In this document: positions 1-11,015 of the stretch, piece after piece
Numbering within the stretch: the stretch's first letter is position 1
Layout of the letters: every line of letters begins with the position of its first letter
Assembly (NCBI RefSeq): GCF_964204645.1
Contig: NC_134031.1
Location: forward strand, 1,302,001 to 1,366,000
Length of the DNA: 64,000 bases
Source of the DNA: Tubulanus polymorphus
Taxonomy: Eukaryota; Nemertea; Palaeonemertea; Tubulaniformes; Tubulanidae
Direction of reading: 5' to 3'
Made by a program: the position numbers and the translations under genes
Notes under the pieces: generated by a model
Seen by the model: only the letters and a program-made list of their open reading frames with translations
The model's database searches: none
Told to the model about the DNA's origin: nothing

Positions 1-81
1 ATTGCCTGTCATTATTTGCTGTTCAACTGTTTTTTACATTATTGAATAGTGTTACAGTCTCTTCTCCTTTTTAGATATTTT

Positions 82-214
82 CACAGGGGCTTGTCATAAT
101 TTGATGGAGGATGGATGACACCAGTATCCCTATATAAAAAAGAATCTTATCATTTTTATCTAAAAATCTTTTTTATATAGGGATACCTCTATCAAATTGT
201 GACAAGCCCCTGTG
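82..214. mobile_element. hAT-type MITE with 8-bp target duplication
   Basis: A 133 bp foldback element. Its ends are 24 bp inverted repeats beginning CACAGGGGCTTGTCA with one mismatch, and a second inverted pair (GTATCCCTATATAAAAAA and its complement) lies inside, so the whole element can form a long hairpin. It is flanked by an exact 8 bp direct repeat, GATATTTT, at 74-81 and 215-222. An 8 bp duplication with CA(C)AGGGG-type ends is typical of the hAT superfamily. There is no coding capacity, so it would have been moved in trans. Confidence 0.8.
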
Positions 215-404
215 GATATTTTTACCAAGTTTTATTGTCAAATTATAGAATTCTAGACATTTACTGTTTTAAACAAAGTAAGTTTGTATGTATTTTACCA
301 CAACCGAATCCGTGACAAAATTATAGAAGCTTTAAAGACAAATTATGTAAAATTGCCTCATTTTGTTTTAACTGTTATCATCGTTATGTATGAATCGTTG
401 TTAT

Positions 405-1150
405 AAAGTTCTTCATTGACGTCACACCTATTGCGTCATATTGGCCGTTTAATTGTTAGGGCCAGGTGCTCTTGGCGTCAATATGACGAGCTGTGACGTC
501 ACTCGAGGATTTACGTATCTAGTAGTATATTGTGTAGTTGCCAAATGAATGTATTTCGTAATCGTGTATGAATAAAATATGTTGACCTATTATCAAAAAA
601 CATCGTGGTGGACGTGTTCAATCTAATTTGTATTTTATAGGGGAATTGTCTGATTGGTCATCATTATCGTCATCGTTATCCCCGTTAATCTGGGGATGTG
701 ACCGCGTGATGCGGCGTTCATAAACATGACGTTGAAGATTGCAACAACAGTTTAAACTCCGCAGAGGGTTGGACTTTGAAAACTGGACACTAGAAGATTA
801 TGTTGTCCGGTAATCGAACTGGCCATAGTACCCATGGAGTAAGGGAGACTACTGAGAGTAATGAACAATCCCGAATCAGGAACTGCAGAATCCTGAAGAA
901 CAAGATGTTTCGATATTTGTTTGGAATTTTGTGGTTTCTACGGTACCCCTAGCTGTTTTTATTGCAAGTTCTGTTCTCTGATACTCGGCTCCTGTGGGTT
1001 CGTCTGTTACTTCTGATCTGGTCACATTCCACCTTACGACGGCTATAGTTCGTCAACAGTCGAAACGTTGTGGTCTCATATTGATAAAATTTCATCATAT
1101 ACATGTATAGAATTCTATTTTGGGATTTCTGCATTCAAGATCTACAGTTT
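405..1150 (+). repeat. GPCR-array spacer module, copy A
   Basis: Non-coding spacer that recurs, diverged, ahead of other receptor copies (about 3290-4000, 5590-6350 and 12486-13145). Shared landmarks are a TGACGTCA-bearing imperfect inverted repeat near 415-505, a stretch around 780-905 containing GAATCAGGAACTGCAGAATC, and CACATTCCACCT near 1023. Short antisense reading frames in two copies share residues but have no recognisable function. The rest of 1151-1522 is AT-rich upstream sequence. Its last 80 bases, from GCTCATCAAGTTGTATCACA to the ATG, are almost identical to those of copy 4 and probably form the 5' UTR. Confidence 0.7.
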
Positions 1151-1522
1151 ACACGGATTAGAGTGTTTTATTCGACTTCTAAATTGAAGCTGTTTCGAGG
1201 CGCGTGAATTTATGCTGCATTCTTCCTGATGAATGAAAGCTTTGAATGAATCGCAAAGAAAATATATCGACAGTAAAATTTTGAATTCAATTTCAAAGTT
1301 AAGAAAAGAATCTACATTAAAATTGAATCCAATTTGAAAGTGAATGTCAAACTAAAAGCCGATTGTATAGACATTGACACCTAATTCAATGCTCGGATTC
1401 TCAAACGCAAAAGCTAATACAATTTACTTCACTAAAGCTCAATATTCATCAGCTCATCAAGTTGTATCACACAGCATTTGATTTGATATCGCGGCTTCTG
1501 AAGAGAGAGATGCAACTCGGAC

Positions 1523-2473
1523 ATGAATCTTAACTCATCCCGACCGGTTTTCCTTTATTATACCGGTCTTATCCAGTCATTGCCTCGTTACGGTACGAAA
1601 CAACTGCGTGACATACAAACTGTAACTTTACCGATCATCGCCTTTTTCGGGATAATCGGAAATGTTTGTAGTTTTCTAGTGATGACAAGTAAGAAATTCC
1701 GTGTGTTTTCATACGCTCAATATTTAGCAGCGCTTTCTGTTTTTGATACTTTAACTCTGATAGGTTACACTTTACCTTGCATTAATTACGCATCGTATCC
1801 AAATATTTTAGTTCAATTTTACAATCCGGAAATGTGTAAAATATATGAATATATTCTCGCAGTTTTGGATGCGATAAGTTCATGGTTAGTGATCGTTATC
1901 AGCGCAGAGCGTTTGTCTATTGTCGTTTGGCCATTTGCGGCGAGGAGAATTGCGACACCGTCATTTTCACGTAAAGTTATGTTCGTCCTATTCATATTGA
2001 TTTCAGTCGTTTTTATTTTCCTACTCGTCCACGCTGATTACAATGAAATAAGAAATCTGTGCTATGTTTCGAGTTATTGGGGATTCGTTTATTTTACAGT
2101 CTGTCCTATCGTATCTATTTTCATACCTAATGTACTTATTTTCACACTGAATTTTATTCTAGTGATAACTTTACGAAAATCTCGATCTTTCGGGGACAGC
2201 AACAAAAAAGAAATATCAAATAGAAAGGTTGCAATTGTTGTGATTTCAGTGAGTGTCTGCTTTGTTATACTAACGTTTCCTATTATGACTGTTGGGGCAT
2301 TATATAGTGCTTTTTCATATGCGGTCAGTTTCTTCGTGTCGACTATGATGACTACAATATATGTCGTGAACAAAGCCATTAATTTCTACATATATCTTTT
2401 AACGGGCGATGAAATCAGACAGTTTATCCTAAACAAGGCAAAAGAGCTATGCAACAAGCACAAGTCGATTTGA
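1523..2473 (+). CDS. Class A (rhodopsin-type) GPCR, array copy 1
   Basis: Intronless 316-residue seven-helix receptor. The N terminus carries an N-S-S glycosylation site. TM1 has G46-N47, TM2 has D75, and Cys105 before TM3 can pair with Cys180 in extracellular loop 2. TM3 ends A-E-R-L (129-131) in place of DRY. TM7 reads N287-F-Y-I-Y instead of NPxxY and is followed by T-G-D-E-I-R-Q. TM6 keeps a Pro (253) but lacks the CWxP tryptophan. This pattern resembles the peptide/FMRFamide-receptor-like expansions of lophotrochozoans, so peptide or chemosensory sensing is plausible but the ligand cannot be inferred. The ATG in CGGACATGAAT aligns with the other copies. Its TM6-loop 3 segment resembles copy 5. 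Confidence 0.93.
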   Translation: MNLNSSRPVFLYYTGLIQSLPRYGTKQLRDIQTVTLPIIAFFGIIGNVCSFLVMTSKKFRVFSYAQYLAALSVFDTLTLIGYTLPCINYASYPNILVQFYNPEMCKIYEYILAVLDAISSWLVIVISAERLSIVVWPFAARRIATPSFSRKVMFVLFILISVVFIFLLVHADYNEIRNLCYVSSYWGFVYFTVCPIVSIFIPNVLIFTLNFILVITLRKSRSFGDSNKKEISNRKVAIVVISVSVCFVILTFPIMTVGALYSAFSYAVSFFVSTMMTTIYVVNKAINFYIYLLTGDEIRQFILNKAKELCNKHKSI

Positions 2474-2870
2474 CGTCGTTATCTGTTTTCAAGTAACGAT
2501 GAAATCCAGTTTCGTTAAGTACTTCTCATACCGAAGTGCTGCAGTTTTTTCAGCAAGGTATTGTGATCTAGAGCTTTTGGTCGATCGAGAAAAATCCAAA
2601 TAGTTTATATTAGTTTGGTTATAGGGATCGATGGCTTTGGAAGATCGATGTTAAAGTTCTAATAAATGCGTGTTCTTTGAAATGGCCTCGAAGGAAGCCA
2701 TATTGATGAGGAAATAGCTCGTCGTTTGAATATCTTATTTTATGTTTGTATATGTTTTGACTTTATTTTGTTAAATTATATAAACGCTGTTCGCTAAGTT
2801 TCCGTGCAGCAATAACAATGAACACATTTTATGAGAGAGATCAATTCAAAATTAGAGTGAGAAAGAAAAA

Positions 2871-3008
2871 ACCAGGGGCCAGTTGCTCAAAAGTTGGTTA
2901 AAGATAACCGGCCGTTAAATACCATAGTAACAATGAAATTTCAATTGTCACCATATCAACTATCCACTGGTTAACTCTAACCAACCTTTGAGCAACCGGC
3001 CCCTGGTT
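2871..3008. mobile_element. MITE with CCAGGGGCCAGTTGCTCAAA ends
   Basis: A roughly 138 bp element with terminal inverted repeats of about 30 bp (ACCAGGGGCCAGTTGCTCAA at one end, its near-perfect complement at the other). It is non-coding and lies 3' of receptor copy 1. A degenerate relative is visible near 63140-63195. No clear target duplication was found. The rest of 2474-3289 is receptor 3' flank, partly shared with copies 2 and 4 (GAATAAATAAAACTNTCGTTTCC). Confidence 0.7.
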
Positions 3009-3289
3009 GATAACTGACAGGAGAGTATACACAGAAAATACTTATATCCTAAATTAGTACAGGTTTTATATAGGTTCGCTTCTGTGAATTTGGCAGCATT
3101 TTTAAAAAATCATTTTTCATTGAATAAATAAAACTTTCGTTTCCAAACTGTAAAATCTGATATTATGATTTGGATGTTATATTTCGGCTCATAAAGTAAT
3201 TATCTGCGACTGGAGAGATTTCGGAAAGTTTCATGAGGATGTTTCAAACAGTGGTTTTACGAGGATTATGCTTGTATTGGAACTGTATT

Positions 3290-4000
3290 AGAACAGTTTT
3301 GCAGTCTACTCTTACATTGGCCGTATATCCGTGACTTTACTACAGTTAGGGCCACGGCCAATATGACGATGAATGTATTTCATGATAGTGTATAAATGAA
3401 ATATGGTGGCCTATTAAATAAAATCGTGGTGAGCGTGTTAAATCTGATTTGTATTTTATAGAGGAATTGTCTGATTGGTCATCATTATCGTCATCGTTAT
3501 TCTCATCCCAAAATTGTATGGAAGGAGGTTTGGGTATCACATTCGCTGCCTGGTCCTGTTATTCCGGGAATGTGACCACGTGATGCGGCGTTCATAAACC
3601 AACAGTTTAAACCCCGCAGAGGGTTGGACTTAGAAAACTTGAGACTAGAAGATTATGTTGTCCGGTAATCGAACTGACCATAGTACGCATGGAGTAAGGG
3701 AGGGACAGACTACTGAGAGTAATGACCAATACCGAATCAGGAACTGCAGAATCCCGAGGAACAAGATGTTTCGATATTTGTTTGGAATTTTGTAGTGTTT
3801 TTACGGTACCCCTAGTTGTTTTTATTCCTAGTTCTGTTCTCTGATACTCAGCTCCTGTGGGTTCCATCGTCACTTCTGTTTCTGGTCACATTCCACCTGA
3901 TGACGGCTGTAGTTCGTCAACAGTCGAAATTCAGCGGTTTCATTTCGACACATTTTATCATATATAAAATTCTATTGTGAGACTTCAATTCATTTATCTA
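3290..4000 (+). repeat. GPCR-array spacer module, copy B
   Basis: Diverged copy of the 405-1150 spacer. It shares GTTAGGGCCACGGCCAATAT, the GAATCAGGAACTGCAGAATC block near 3735 and GGTCACATTCCACCTGATGA near 3883. The proximal TGACGTCA boxes seen in copies A and D are missing. 4001-4249 is the AT-rich leader of receptor copy 2, with no other feature seen. Confidence 0.65.
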
Positions 4001-4249
4001 CAGTTTTCAGAGATTGGAGGGTTTTTTTAAAATTCTGCATCATGAATTTACGTTTTATTCATCGTGATGGATCGGACGAAATATAAACACGTGAAGAGAA
4101 GAAATCGACATTAGAATTTGAAATTACATTCAAAATAAAATCAAATCGTGTAGAAAGTGACGCAGCTACTAATATAATGTATTAGAGCGCATTCACAAAA
4201 GCAAAACGTTGATTTACTTCACCTCGTAAAGCGCGCATTCATCGGAAAC

Positions 4250-5197
4250 ATGAATCACTCATCTCGGCAGATTTTCCTTTATTTTACCGCAAGTCTTACA
4301 CAGTTACCTCGTTCAGGCGCGGAACAACTGCGTGATATACAAACTATAGCTTTACCGATCATCGCCTTTTTCGGAATAATCGGAAATGTTTGTAGTTTTC
4401 TAGTGATGACAAGTAAGAAATTCCGTGTGTTTTCATACGCTCAATATTTAGCAGCGCTTTCTGTCTTTGATACTTTAACTCTGATAGGTTACACTTTACC
4501 TTTCGTGAATTACGCGTCCTACCCAAACATTTTACTCCAATTTTATAATCTTGTTATGTGTAGAATATATGAATATCTTTTCGCAGTTGTAGATACGATA
4601 AGTTCGTGGTTAGTGATCGTTATCAGCGCAGAGCGTTTGTCTATTGTCGTTTGGCCATTTGCGGCGAGGAGAATTGCGACACCGTCATTTTCACGTAAAG
4701 TTATGTTCGTCCTATTCACATTGATTTCAGCTGTTTTTATTTTTCTACTCGTCCACGCTGATTACGATGAAATTAATAATGTGTGCTATCTTTCCGTATA
4801 TTGGGGATTCCTGTACTACACAGTCGGGCCAATGATCACTATTTTCATACCTAACGCACTTATTTTCATACTGAATTTAACTCTAGTGATAACTTTACGG
4901 AAATCTCGATCTTTCGGTGACAGCAACAAAAAAGAAATATCAAATAGAAAAGCTACAATTGTTGTGATTTCACTGTGTTTTTGCTATGTAATCTTAACTT
5001 CTCCTAATATGGCAATTGTAACATTATTTGTTGTTTTTACCTATAGGGTCAGTTTCTCCGTTGTGAGTGTGCTTACTACTTTATATGTCGTGAACAAAGC
5101 CATCAATTTCTATATATATCTTTTAACGGGCGATGAAATTAGACAGTTTATCATTAAAAAGGCAAAAGCGACATGCAACAAGCGCGATGCGATCTGA
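4250..5197 (+). CDS. Class A GPCR, array copy 2
   Basis: Intronless 315-residue receptor of the same family as copy 1, with an N-H-S-S glycosylation site at residues 2-5. The DNA of TM1 through TM2 is nearly identical to all other copies. Extracellular loop 1 (reading FVNYASYPNILLQFYNLVMC) is closest to copy 1 and loop 2 (DEINNVCYLSVYWG) is its own version. TM6-loop 3 (TSPNMAIVTLFVVFTYRVS) is the most divergent in the array. The disulfide cysteines, A-E-R-L and N-F-Y-I-Y are retained. Family assignment is firm; ligand unknown. Confidence 0.93.
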   Translation: MNHSSRQIFLYFTASLTQLPRSGAEQLRDIQTIALPIIAFFGIIGNVCSFLVMTSKKFRVFSYAQYLAALSVFDTLTLIGYTLPFVNYASYPNILLQFYNLVMCRIYEYLFAVVDTISSWLVIVISAERLSIVVWPFAARRIATPSFSRKVMFVLFTLISAVFIFLLVHADYDEINNVCYLSVYWGFLYYTVGPMITIFIPNALIFILNLTLVITLRKSRSFGDSNKKEISNRKATIVVISLCFCYVILTSPNMAIVTLFVVFTYRVSFSVVSVLTTLYVVNKAINFYIYLLTGDEIRQFIIKKAKATCNKRDAI

Positions 5198-5589
5198 CGT
5201 AATGTTGTCTGTTTTCAATGAGTGATGAAGAAGGGCTGGAGTTTCTTTAGCAGGTGCGATCTAGAGTATCAAAAGCATTCGAAAGATCTAGAGAGTGTGT
5301 GTAGTGTATTTGTGTTTGGATTGTGATCGATGGATTTGAAAATTCGATCTTCAAGTTTTGATATTGCGTGTTCTGTGATATGGCCTTGACGGAAGCCATA
5401 TTGGCGAGGAATATCTTCGTTGTTTGAATATGCTTTTTGGTTAATATAAATTTTTTGACTTACATTACTATTTATATCCTAAAAGTTTAATACAGGCTTC
5501 TTTGCATTTAGCAGCATTTAAAATTATTATTCACTGAATAAATAAAACTGTCGTTTCCAAACAGAAAAATCTCACATTTGGATGGTATA

Positions 5590-6350
5590 TTTTGACTCAT
5601 AAAGTTTTTGTTGCGCTGTATTAGAAAATGTTTGCAGTCTACTTTTGCATTGGCCGTATATCCGTGACTTTACTTCAGTTAGGGCCACGGCCAATATGAC
5701 GAGCTGTGACATCACTTAGTAGCCAGTTGTGTACGTAGGTGTTGTCAAATGAATGTATTTCATAATAGTGTATAAATGAAATATGTAGACCTATTATTAA
5801 ATAACATCGTGGTGAAAGTGTTAAATCTGATTTGTATTTAATAGAGGAATTGTCTGATTGGTCATCATGTAATTCTTACCCCCATTGAATTTGTGTCGAA
5901 GGAGGTTTGGGTATCACATTCGCTGCCTGGTCCTGATATTCCCGGCATGTGACCACGTGATGCGGCGTTCATAAACATGACGTTGAAGATTGCAACAACA
6001 GTTTAAACTCCGCAGAGGGTTGGACTTTGAAAACTGGACACTAGAAGATTATGTTGTCCGGTAATCGAACTGACCATACGTAGTACCCACAGAGAAAGGG
6101 GAGGGACATTTTACTGAGAGTAATGACCAATTCCGAATCAGGAACTGCAGAATCCTGAAGAACAAGGTCTTTCGGTATTTGTTTGGAATTTTGTGGTTTT
6201 ATTGCAAGTTCTGTTCTCTGATACTCGGCTCCTGTGGGTTCCTCCGTCACTTCTGTTTCTGGTCACATTCCACCTTATGACGGCCGTAGTTCGTCTACAG
6301 CCAAAACTTTGTAGTTTCATTTTGATAAGTTTTATCATATAAAACCATTC
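5590..6350 (+). repeat. GPCR-array spacer module, copy C
   Basis: Third copy of the spacer. It has GCCACGGCCAATATGACGAG near 5684, a degenerate CRE (TGACATCAC), the GAATCAGGAACTGCAGAATC block near 6136 and the GGTCACATTCCACCTTATGA block. 5198-5589 is receptor 3' flank similar to that of copy 1, with no gene. 6351-6665 is leader sequence of copy 3. Confidence 0.65.
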
Positions 6351-6665
6351 TATTGCGAGACTTCAATTCATTCAAGATTGAATTTTTTAATTCGACTTCT
6401 AAATTGGAGAACAAGTTGTGCAATTGCTTCAAGGCGCGTGTCGTGAATTTACGATGCATTCTTCTTGAAGAACGAAAGCACGAATCGCACCAACTAATTC
6501 GACGCACGAATTCAATGGGCGCATTCATGCAAAAGGTAACATAATTTACTTCACTTCGTGCAAAGCTCAATATAATATCCATCCTCTCATCAAGTTGTAG
6601 ATTACACAAAATTTGATGCGATATCGCGCGCCTTCTTCTGATGGGAGGGAAGATACACCTTGGAT

Positions 6666-7613
6666 ATGAATAATAACTCGTCTCCGCAGGTTTTCCTTTA
6701 TCATACAAGTCTTGCCTTGTTTTCTCGGTATAGCACGGAACAAATGCGTGACATACAAACTACAACTTTATTAATCATCGCCTTTTTCGGAATAATCGGA
6801 AATGTTTGTAGTTTTCTAGTGATGACAAGTAAGAAATTCCGCGTGTTTTCATACGCTCAATATTTAGCAGCGCTTTCTGTTTTTGATACTTTAACTCTGG
6901 TAGGTTACACTTTACCTTCCGTGAATTACGTGTCTCATCCAAACATTTTACTTCAATTCAACAACTCTGCAACGTGTAGAATGTATGAATATTTTTTCGT
7001 AGTTGTAGATACGATAAGTTCATGGTTAGTGATCGTTATCAGCGCAGAACGTTTGTCTATCGTCGTTTGGCCATTTGCGGCGAGGAGAATTGCGACACCG
7101 TCATTTACACGTAAAGTTATGTTCGTCCTATTTATATTGATTTCAGCTGTTTCTATTTACCTACTCGTCCACGTAAATTACGATGAAATGGGAAATTACT
7201 GCTACATCCCCATGTATTGGGGAGTCATATACTTTACAGTCGGGCCAATGATCACTATTTTCATACCGAATGCGCTTATCTTCATACTGAACTTTATTCT
7301 AGTGATAACTTTACGGAAATCTCGATCTTTCGGTGACAGCAACAAAAAAGAAATATCAAATAGAAAAGCTACAATTGTTGTGATTTCAGTGTGTGTCTGT
7401 TATATTATTTTAACGTTTCCTAATATGACAGTTGTAACGTTATACATCGTGTTTTCATATGTGGTCAGCACTTTCGTGTCGACTATGATAACTACTTTAT
7501 ATGCCGCAAACAAAGCCATCAATTTTTACATATATCTTTTGACGGGCGATGAAATCAGACAGTTTATTATAATCAAAGCAAAAGCGGCATGCAACAAGCG
7601 CAAAGCGATCTGA
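6666..7613 (+). CDS. Class A GPCR, array copy 3
   Basis: Intronless 315-residue receptor. The ATG at 6666 (ATGAATAATAAC) is chosen because it aligns with the other copies; an in-frame TTG lies two codons upstream. The N terminus has an N-N-N-S-S run with a glycosylation site. Loop 1 (SVNYVSHPNILLQFNNSATC) is the type also found in copy 6. Loop 2 (NYDEMGNYCYIPMYWG) is the type also found in copy 5. GN in TM1, D in TM2, the two loop cysteines, A-E-R-L and N-F-Y-I-Y are intact. The stop codon lies within a TGACGTCA palindrome. Confidence 0.93.
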   Translation: MNNNSSPQVFLYHTSLALFSRYSTEQMRDIQTTTLLIIAFFGIIGNVCSFLVMTSKKFRVFSYAQYLAALSVFDTLTLVGYTLPSVNYVSHPNILLQFNNSATCRMYEYFFVVVDTISSWLVIVISAERLSIVVWPFAARRIATPSFTRKVMFVLFILISAVSIYLLVHVNYDEMGNYCYIPMYWGVIYFTVGPMITIFIPNALIFILNFILVITLRKSRSFGDSNKKEISNRKATIVVISVCVCYIILTFPNMTVVTLYIVFSYVVSTFVSTMITTLYAANKAINFYIYLLTGDEIRQFIIIKAKAACNKRKAI

Positions 7614-8631
7614 CGTCAATTTGGTTGATCACCGATGCCGAGGACCGTAAGATTACTTCAATCCTTCCTTTTGATTGCGGGTATGGGCGGCCATCTCGCC
7701 AAAAGGCAATGTTCCGTGTTCGTAGAAATGGCATCAATGCGTAAAAATATATCACTAGGTGGCGATACTAGATGTGAACCGGAAATTATCTAGAAAATGC
7801 TTTGGTTATGTCGTTCATGAATGAACACCTTGGACCTATCAGGAAAGTGTAATGAGAACAAGAACATTTCCCTGGATCTATCAATAATTTAACCCCAGCT
7901 GTGTAACCTCATACGAAGTTGAGAGCACGATAAGAATGAGGTGGAAAAATCGAATTTGTAATTCAAGGTTTAAAACATTGAATGTGATGTAACTATTTTT
8001 CATTTCTTTTTACGTGACATACAAGAAATCATTTCTTTCGTTTTGGTTTATACTTGTTGAGCATAGGAACTTTCACAGTTGATAATGTATTGGTCCACTG
8101 ACCAACTGATTCATTTTCTATGATACAGGGGTACAGTGGCTGGTCAATGATATTGTTTTTATCCATTCACCATCAATTGTCTCTCGCGTTGTTGATTTGT
8201 TCTTTTTCTCGGTTTTGCGTAATGCATTACTGAGCTAGGGCAAATAATACGCTCTCAAGTCAAGTTGAAATCGACCCGCGGGTAAAGGCAAAAGTCTCAA
8301 TCCCGCATCATTAAAGGGAAAATGCAGAATCTCGAAGAACAAGCTGTTGCGCAATACTTTACAGGCCAAGTCATATATTCATGTTGCATGCATCTTGACG
8401 AATAGAAGTATGAATCGCGAATAAAAGAAATCGACAGTAGAATTTGGAATTTGGAATCTTTGTAGAAAATTAACGCAGCTACTCATTTAGTGTATTAGAG
8501 CATTCACAAACGAAACCATTGATTTACTTCACTTTCTTAAGCACATTACAACATTCATCAGCTCATCAAGTTGTATCACACAGCATTTGATTTGATATCG
8601 CGGCTTCTGAAGGGAGAGATGCAACTCGGAC
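7614..8631. other. Intergenic spacer between receptor copies 3 and 4
   Basis: No gene seen. It lacks the spacer module present before copies 1, 2, 3 and 5. The last 80 bases (from GCTCATCAAGTTGTATCACA) match the leader of copy 1 almost exactly, so the copy 4 unit probably shares an origin with copy 1. Confidence 0.5.
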
Positions 8632-9585
8632 ATGAATCATTCATCTCTGCCGATTGTACTTTATTATACCGCAAGTCTTGCCCAATCGGCGCCTCGTTAC
8701 GGAACGAAACAACTGCGTGATATGCAAACTATAACTTTACCGATCATCGCCTTTTTCGGGATAATCGGAAATGTTTGTAGTTTTCTAGTGATGACAAGTA
8801 AGAAATTCCGTGTGTTTTCATACGCTCAATATTTAGCAGCGCTTTCTGTTTTTGATACTTTAACTCTGGTAGGTTACACTTTACCTTTCCTTAATTACGT
8901 ATCTTACCCAAACATTTTACTTCATTTCTACAACCCTGCCATAACGTGTAAAGTATATGAATATTTTTTCGCAGTTGTGGATACGATAAGTTCATGGTTA
9001 GTGATCGTTATCAGCGCAGAGCGTTTGTCTATTGTCGTTTGGCCATTTGCGGCGAGGAGAATTGCGACACCGTCATTTTCACGTAAAGTTATGTTCGTCC
9101 TATTCATATTGATTTCAGTCGTTTTCATTTTTCTACTCGTTCACGCTGGTCACGATAAAATTAGAAATCGTTGCTATATCCCCAGATATTGGGGAGCCGT
9201 ATACTACACAGTCGGGCCTATCGTCACTATTTTCATACCGAATGCGCTTATCTTCATACTGAATTTAATTCTAGTGATAACTTTACGGAAATCTCGATCT
9301 TTCGGTGACAGCAACAAAAAAGAAATATCAAATAGAAAAGCTACAATTGTTGTGATTTCAGTGTGTGTCTGTTTTATTATTTTAACGTTTCCTAATATGG
9401 CAGATATAACTTTGTACGTTGTTTTTGCATATGAGTCAGGTTTTTTCGTGTCGACTATGATGACTACAATATATATCGTTAACAAAGCCATCAATTTCTA
9501 CATTTATCTTTTAACGGGTGATGAAATTAGGCAGTTTTTCATAAACAAGGCAAAAGCGGCATGCCACAAGCGCAAAGCGATCTGA
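8632..9585 (+). CDS. Class A GPCR, array copy 4
   Basis: Intronless 317-residue receptor beginning M-N-H-S-S. The N-terminal segment (SLAQSAPRYGTKQLRD) is shared with copy 6. Loop 1 (FLNYVSYPNILLHFYNPAITC) carries an extra residue and is unique. Loop 2 (HAGHDKIRNRCYIPRYWGA) is shared with copy 6 and has His/Gly where others have Asp/Tyr or Asn/Tyr. TM6-loop 3 (ITLYVVFAYESGFF) is also the copy 6 type. Conserved receptor motifs are intact and the stop codon overlaps TGACGTCA. Confidence 0.93.
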   Translation: MNHSSLPIVLYYTASLAQSAPRYGTKQLRDMQTITLPIIAFFGIIGNVCSFLVMTSKKFRVFSYAQYLAALSVFDTLTLVGYTLPFLNYVSYPNILLHFYNPAITCKVYEYFFAVVDTISSWLVIVISAERLSIVVWPFAARRIATPSFSRKVMFVLFILISVVFIFLLVHAGHDKIRNRCYIPRYWGAVYYTVGPIVTIFIPNALIFILNLILVITLRKSRSFGDSNKKEISNRKATIVVISVCVCFIILTFPNMADITLYVVFAYESGFFVSTMMTTIYIVNKAINFYIYLLTGDEIRQFFINKAKAACHKRKAI

Positions 9586-11015
9586 CGTCATAGGTTCCTC
9601 TTATCCCAGAGTGTTTGAGTTTCTTTTTGAGGGATCTTCGAGCATTATCATTTTCAGATCTGGAGTATCAAAAGCTTTCGAAAGATCTATACAATCACAA
9701 TAGCGTATTTGTGTTTGGATAGAGATCGATAGATTTGGAAATACGATCTAATTACAATTAGTTCTAATAATATTGCATGCTCTGGGAATGGCCTTAACAG
9801 AAGCCATATTGATGAGATGATGAAAAAATTCGTTGTTTAAATATTCTATTTCTTTGTTTATATAAACTTTGATATATTGTTTATTGTTAACTTGTAGAAA
9901 TGCGGTTCGCTAAGCTAAATGGTGTACAATTTCATAAGACAGATCAAATCAAAAACTGAGTGAGAAAAAAAGAAAGAAATGTCGGGTTAATCGCAGACAG
10001 AAGAGTACGCACAGAAAATAACCGTACTTACATCCAAAATGAGTAAAGGTTTATATAGATCAAAATTAGTAAAGGTTATATATAGAATACAGGTTCGCTT
10101 CCATGGATTTAGCAGTATCTAAAATCATTTTTAGATTTCCTGAATAAGTAAAAGTGTCGTTTCCAAACAGCAAAATCTGACATTACGATTTGGATGTTAT
10201 ATTTCGACTCATAAAGCGACTGGAGAGATTTCATCAACTTTCATGAGTATAACAGTGGGTATATATAGGTTATGCTTGCACTTAGAAATTCATGAAATTT
10301 TCGTTGCATTTTATTAGAAAAAAAAATTGCAGTTTACTCTAACACAAAAGCGACAGAAAGGATCTTGAAAAGTATGGTCTCGTAGGCGTACGCTAAGGAG
10401 CAGGTACACATCCTCAACCTATATAGGCATACCTCTGCTCTTAGCGATGCACGTACGTAGAACAAGGAGCATACTGTCTTGGTGTTATATACGTTGAACA
10501 TTACTTTAAAATTGACAGAAGGTTGATGGTACTTTTTGAATTTCTACCTGTTATTCCACACTTCGATTAAATTCGTAATAGGCCAGTTACTACATTTTTG
10601 GGACACACCAACTGGTAAGTGAAATGCTAGCGGGGACCTTAAGTTGTTAGTCGAAATATTTCTATATTGCTCGACTAACGCAGATACGTAAGGGCGAATT
10701 ATACCTTTTTCTTGCTTATAGATATTTTGTGACGCTCAATGCATCTTGAAGCAAGAGTTTGCCAGTTAAAAATACTCCACGAGATTTGCGTTAGGTTTGG
10801 AAAAACCAGTTAAGTTTTGAAGATTTTTTATAAGACTCATTAGAATTTCATAAGTTTTAAAAGACTAACACTGATAAAACTGAATTACGCAAGAAATACA
10901 ATAACGAAACCTCATCCATAGGCGATGAATTAGTTGAAATGGATTTTTATTGATGCTTGCATTTCAGGAGAATATTTACATCGAATATTTGTGCTGATAC
11001 GATCCACAGAACATC
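9586..11015. other. Intergenic region before the rolling-stone-like gene
   Basis: No coding region recognised. 9586-10350 is receptor 3' flank related to those of copies 1 and 2 (GAATAAGTAAAAGTGTCGTTTCC). Around 10380-10490 is an imperfect inverted repeat (CGTACGCTAAGGAGCAGGTA against TACCTCTGCTCTTAGCGATG). The remainder to 11015 should contain the promoter and 5' UTR of the next gene; no TATA element could be assigned. Confidence 0.4.

Noticed and set aside
2089-2379. 96-residue minus-strand frames opposite the receptors (also 9204-9494 and similar)
   Set aside because: They are antisense shadows of conserved GPCR sequence; their similarity follows from the sense strand.
1523-2473. Receptor pseudogenes
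   Set aside because: All six copies are full length with intact frames and conserved receptor motifs.
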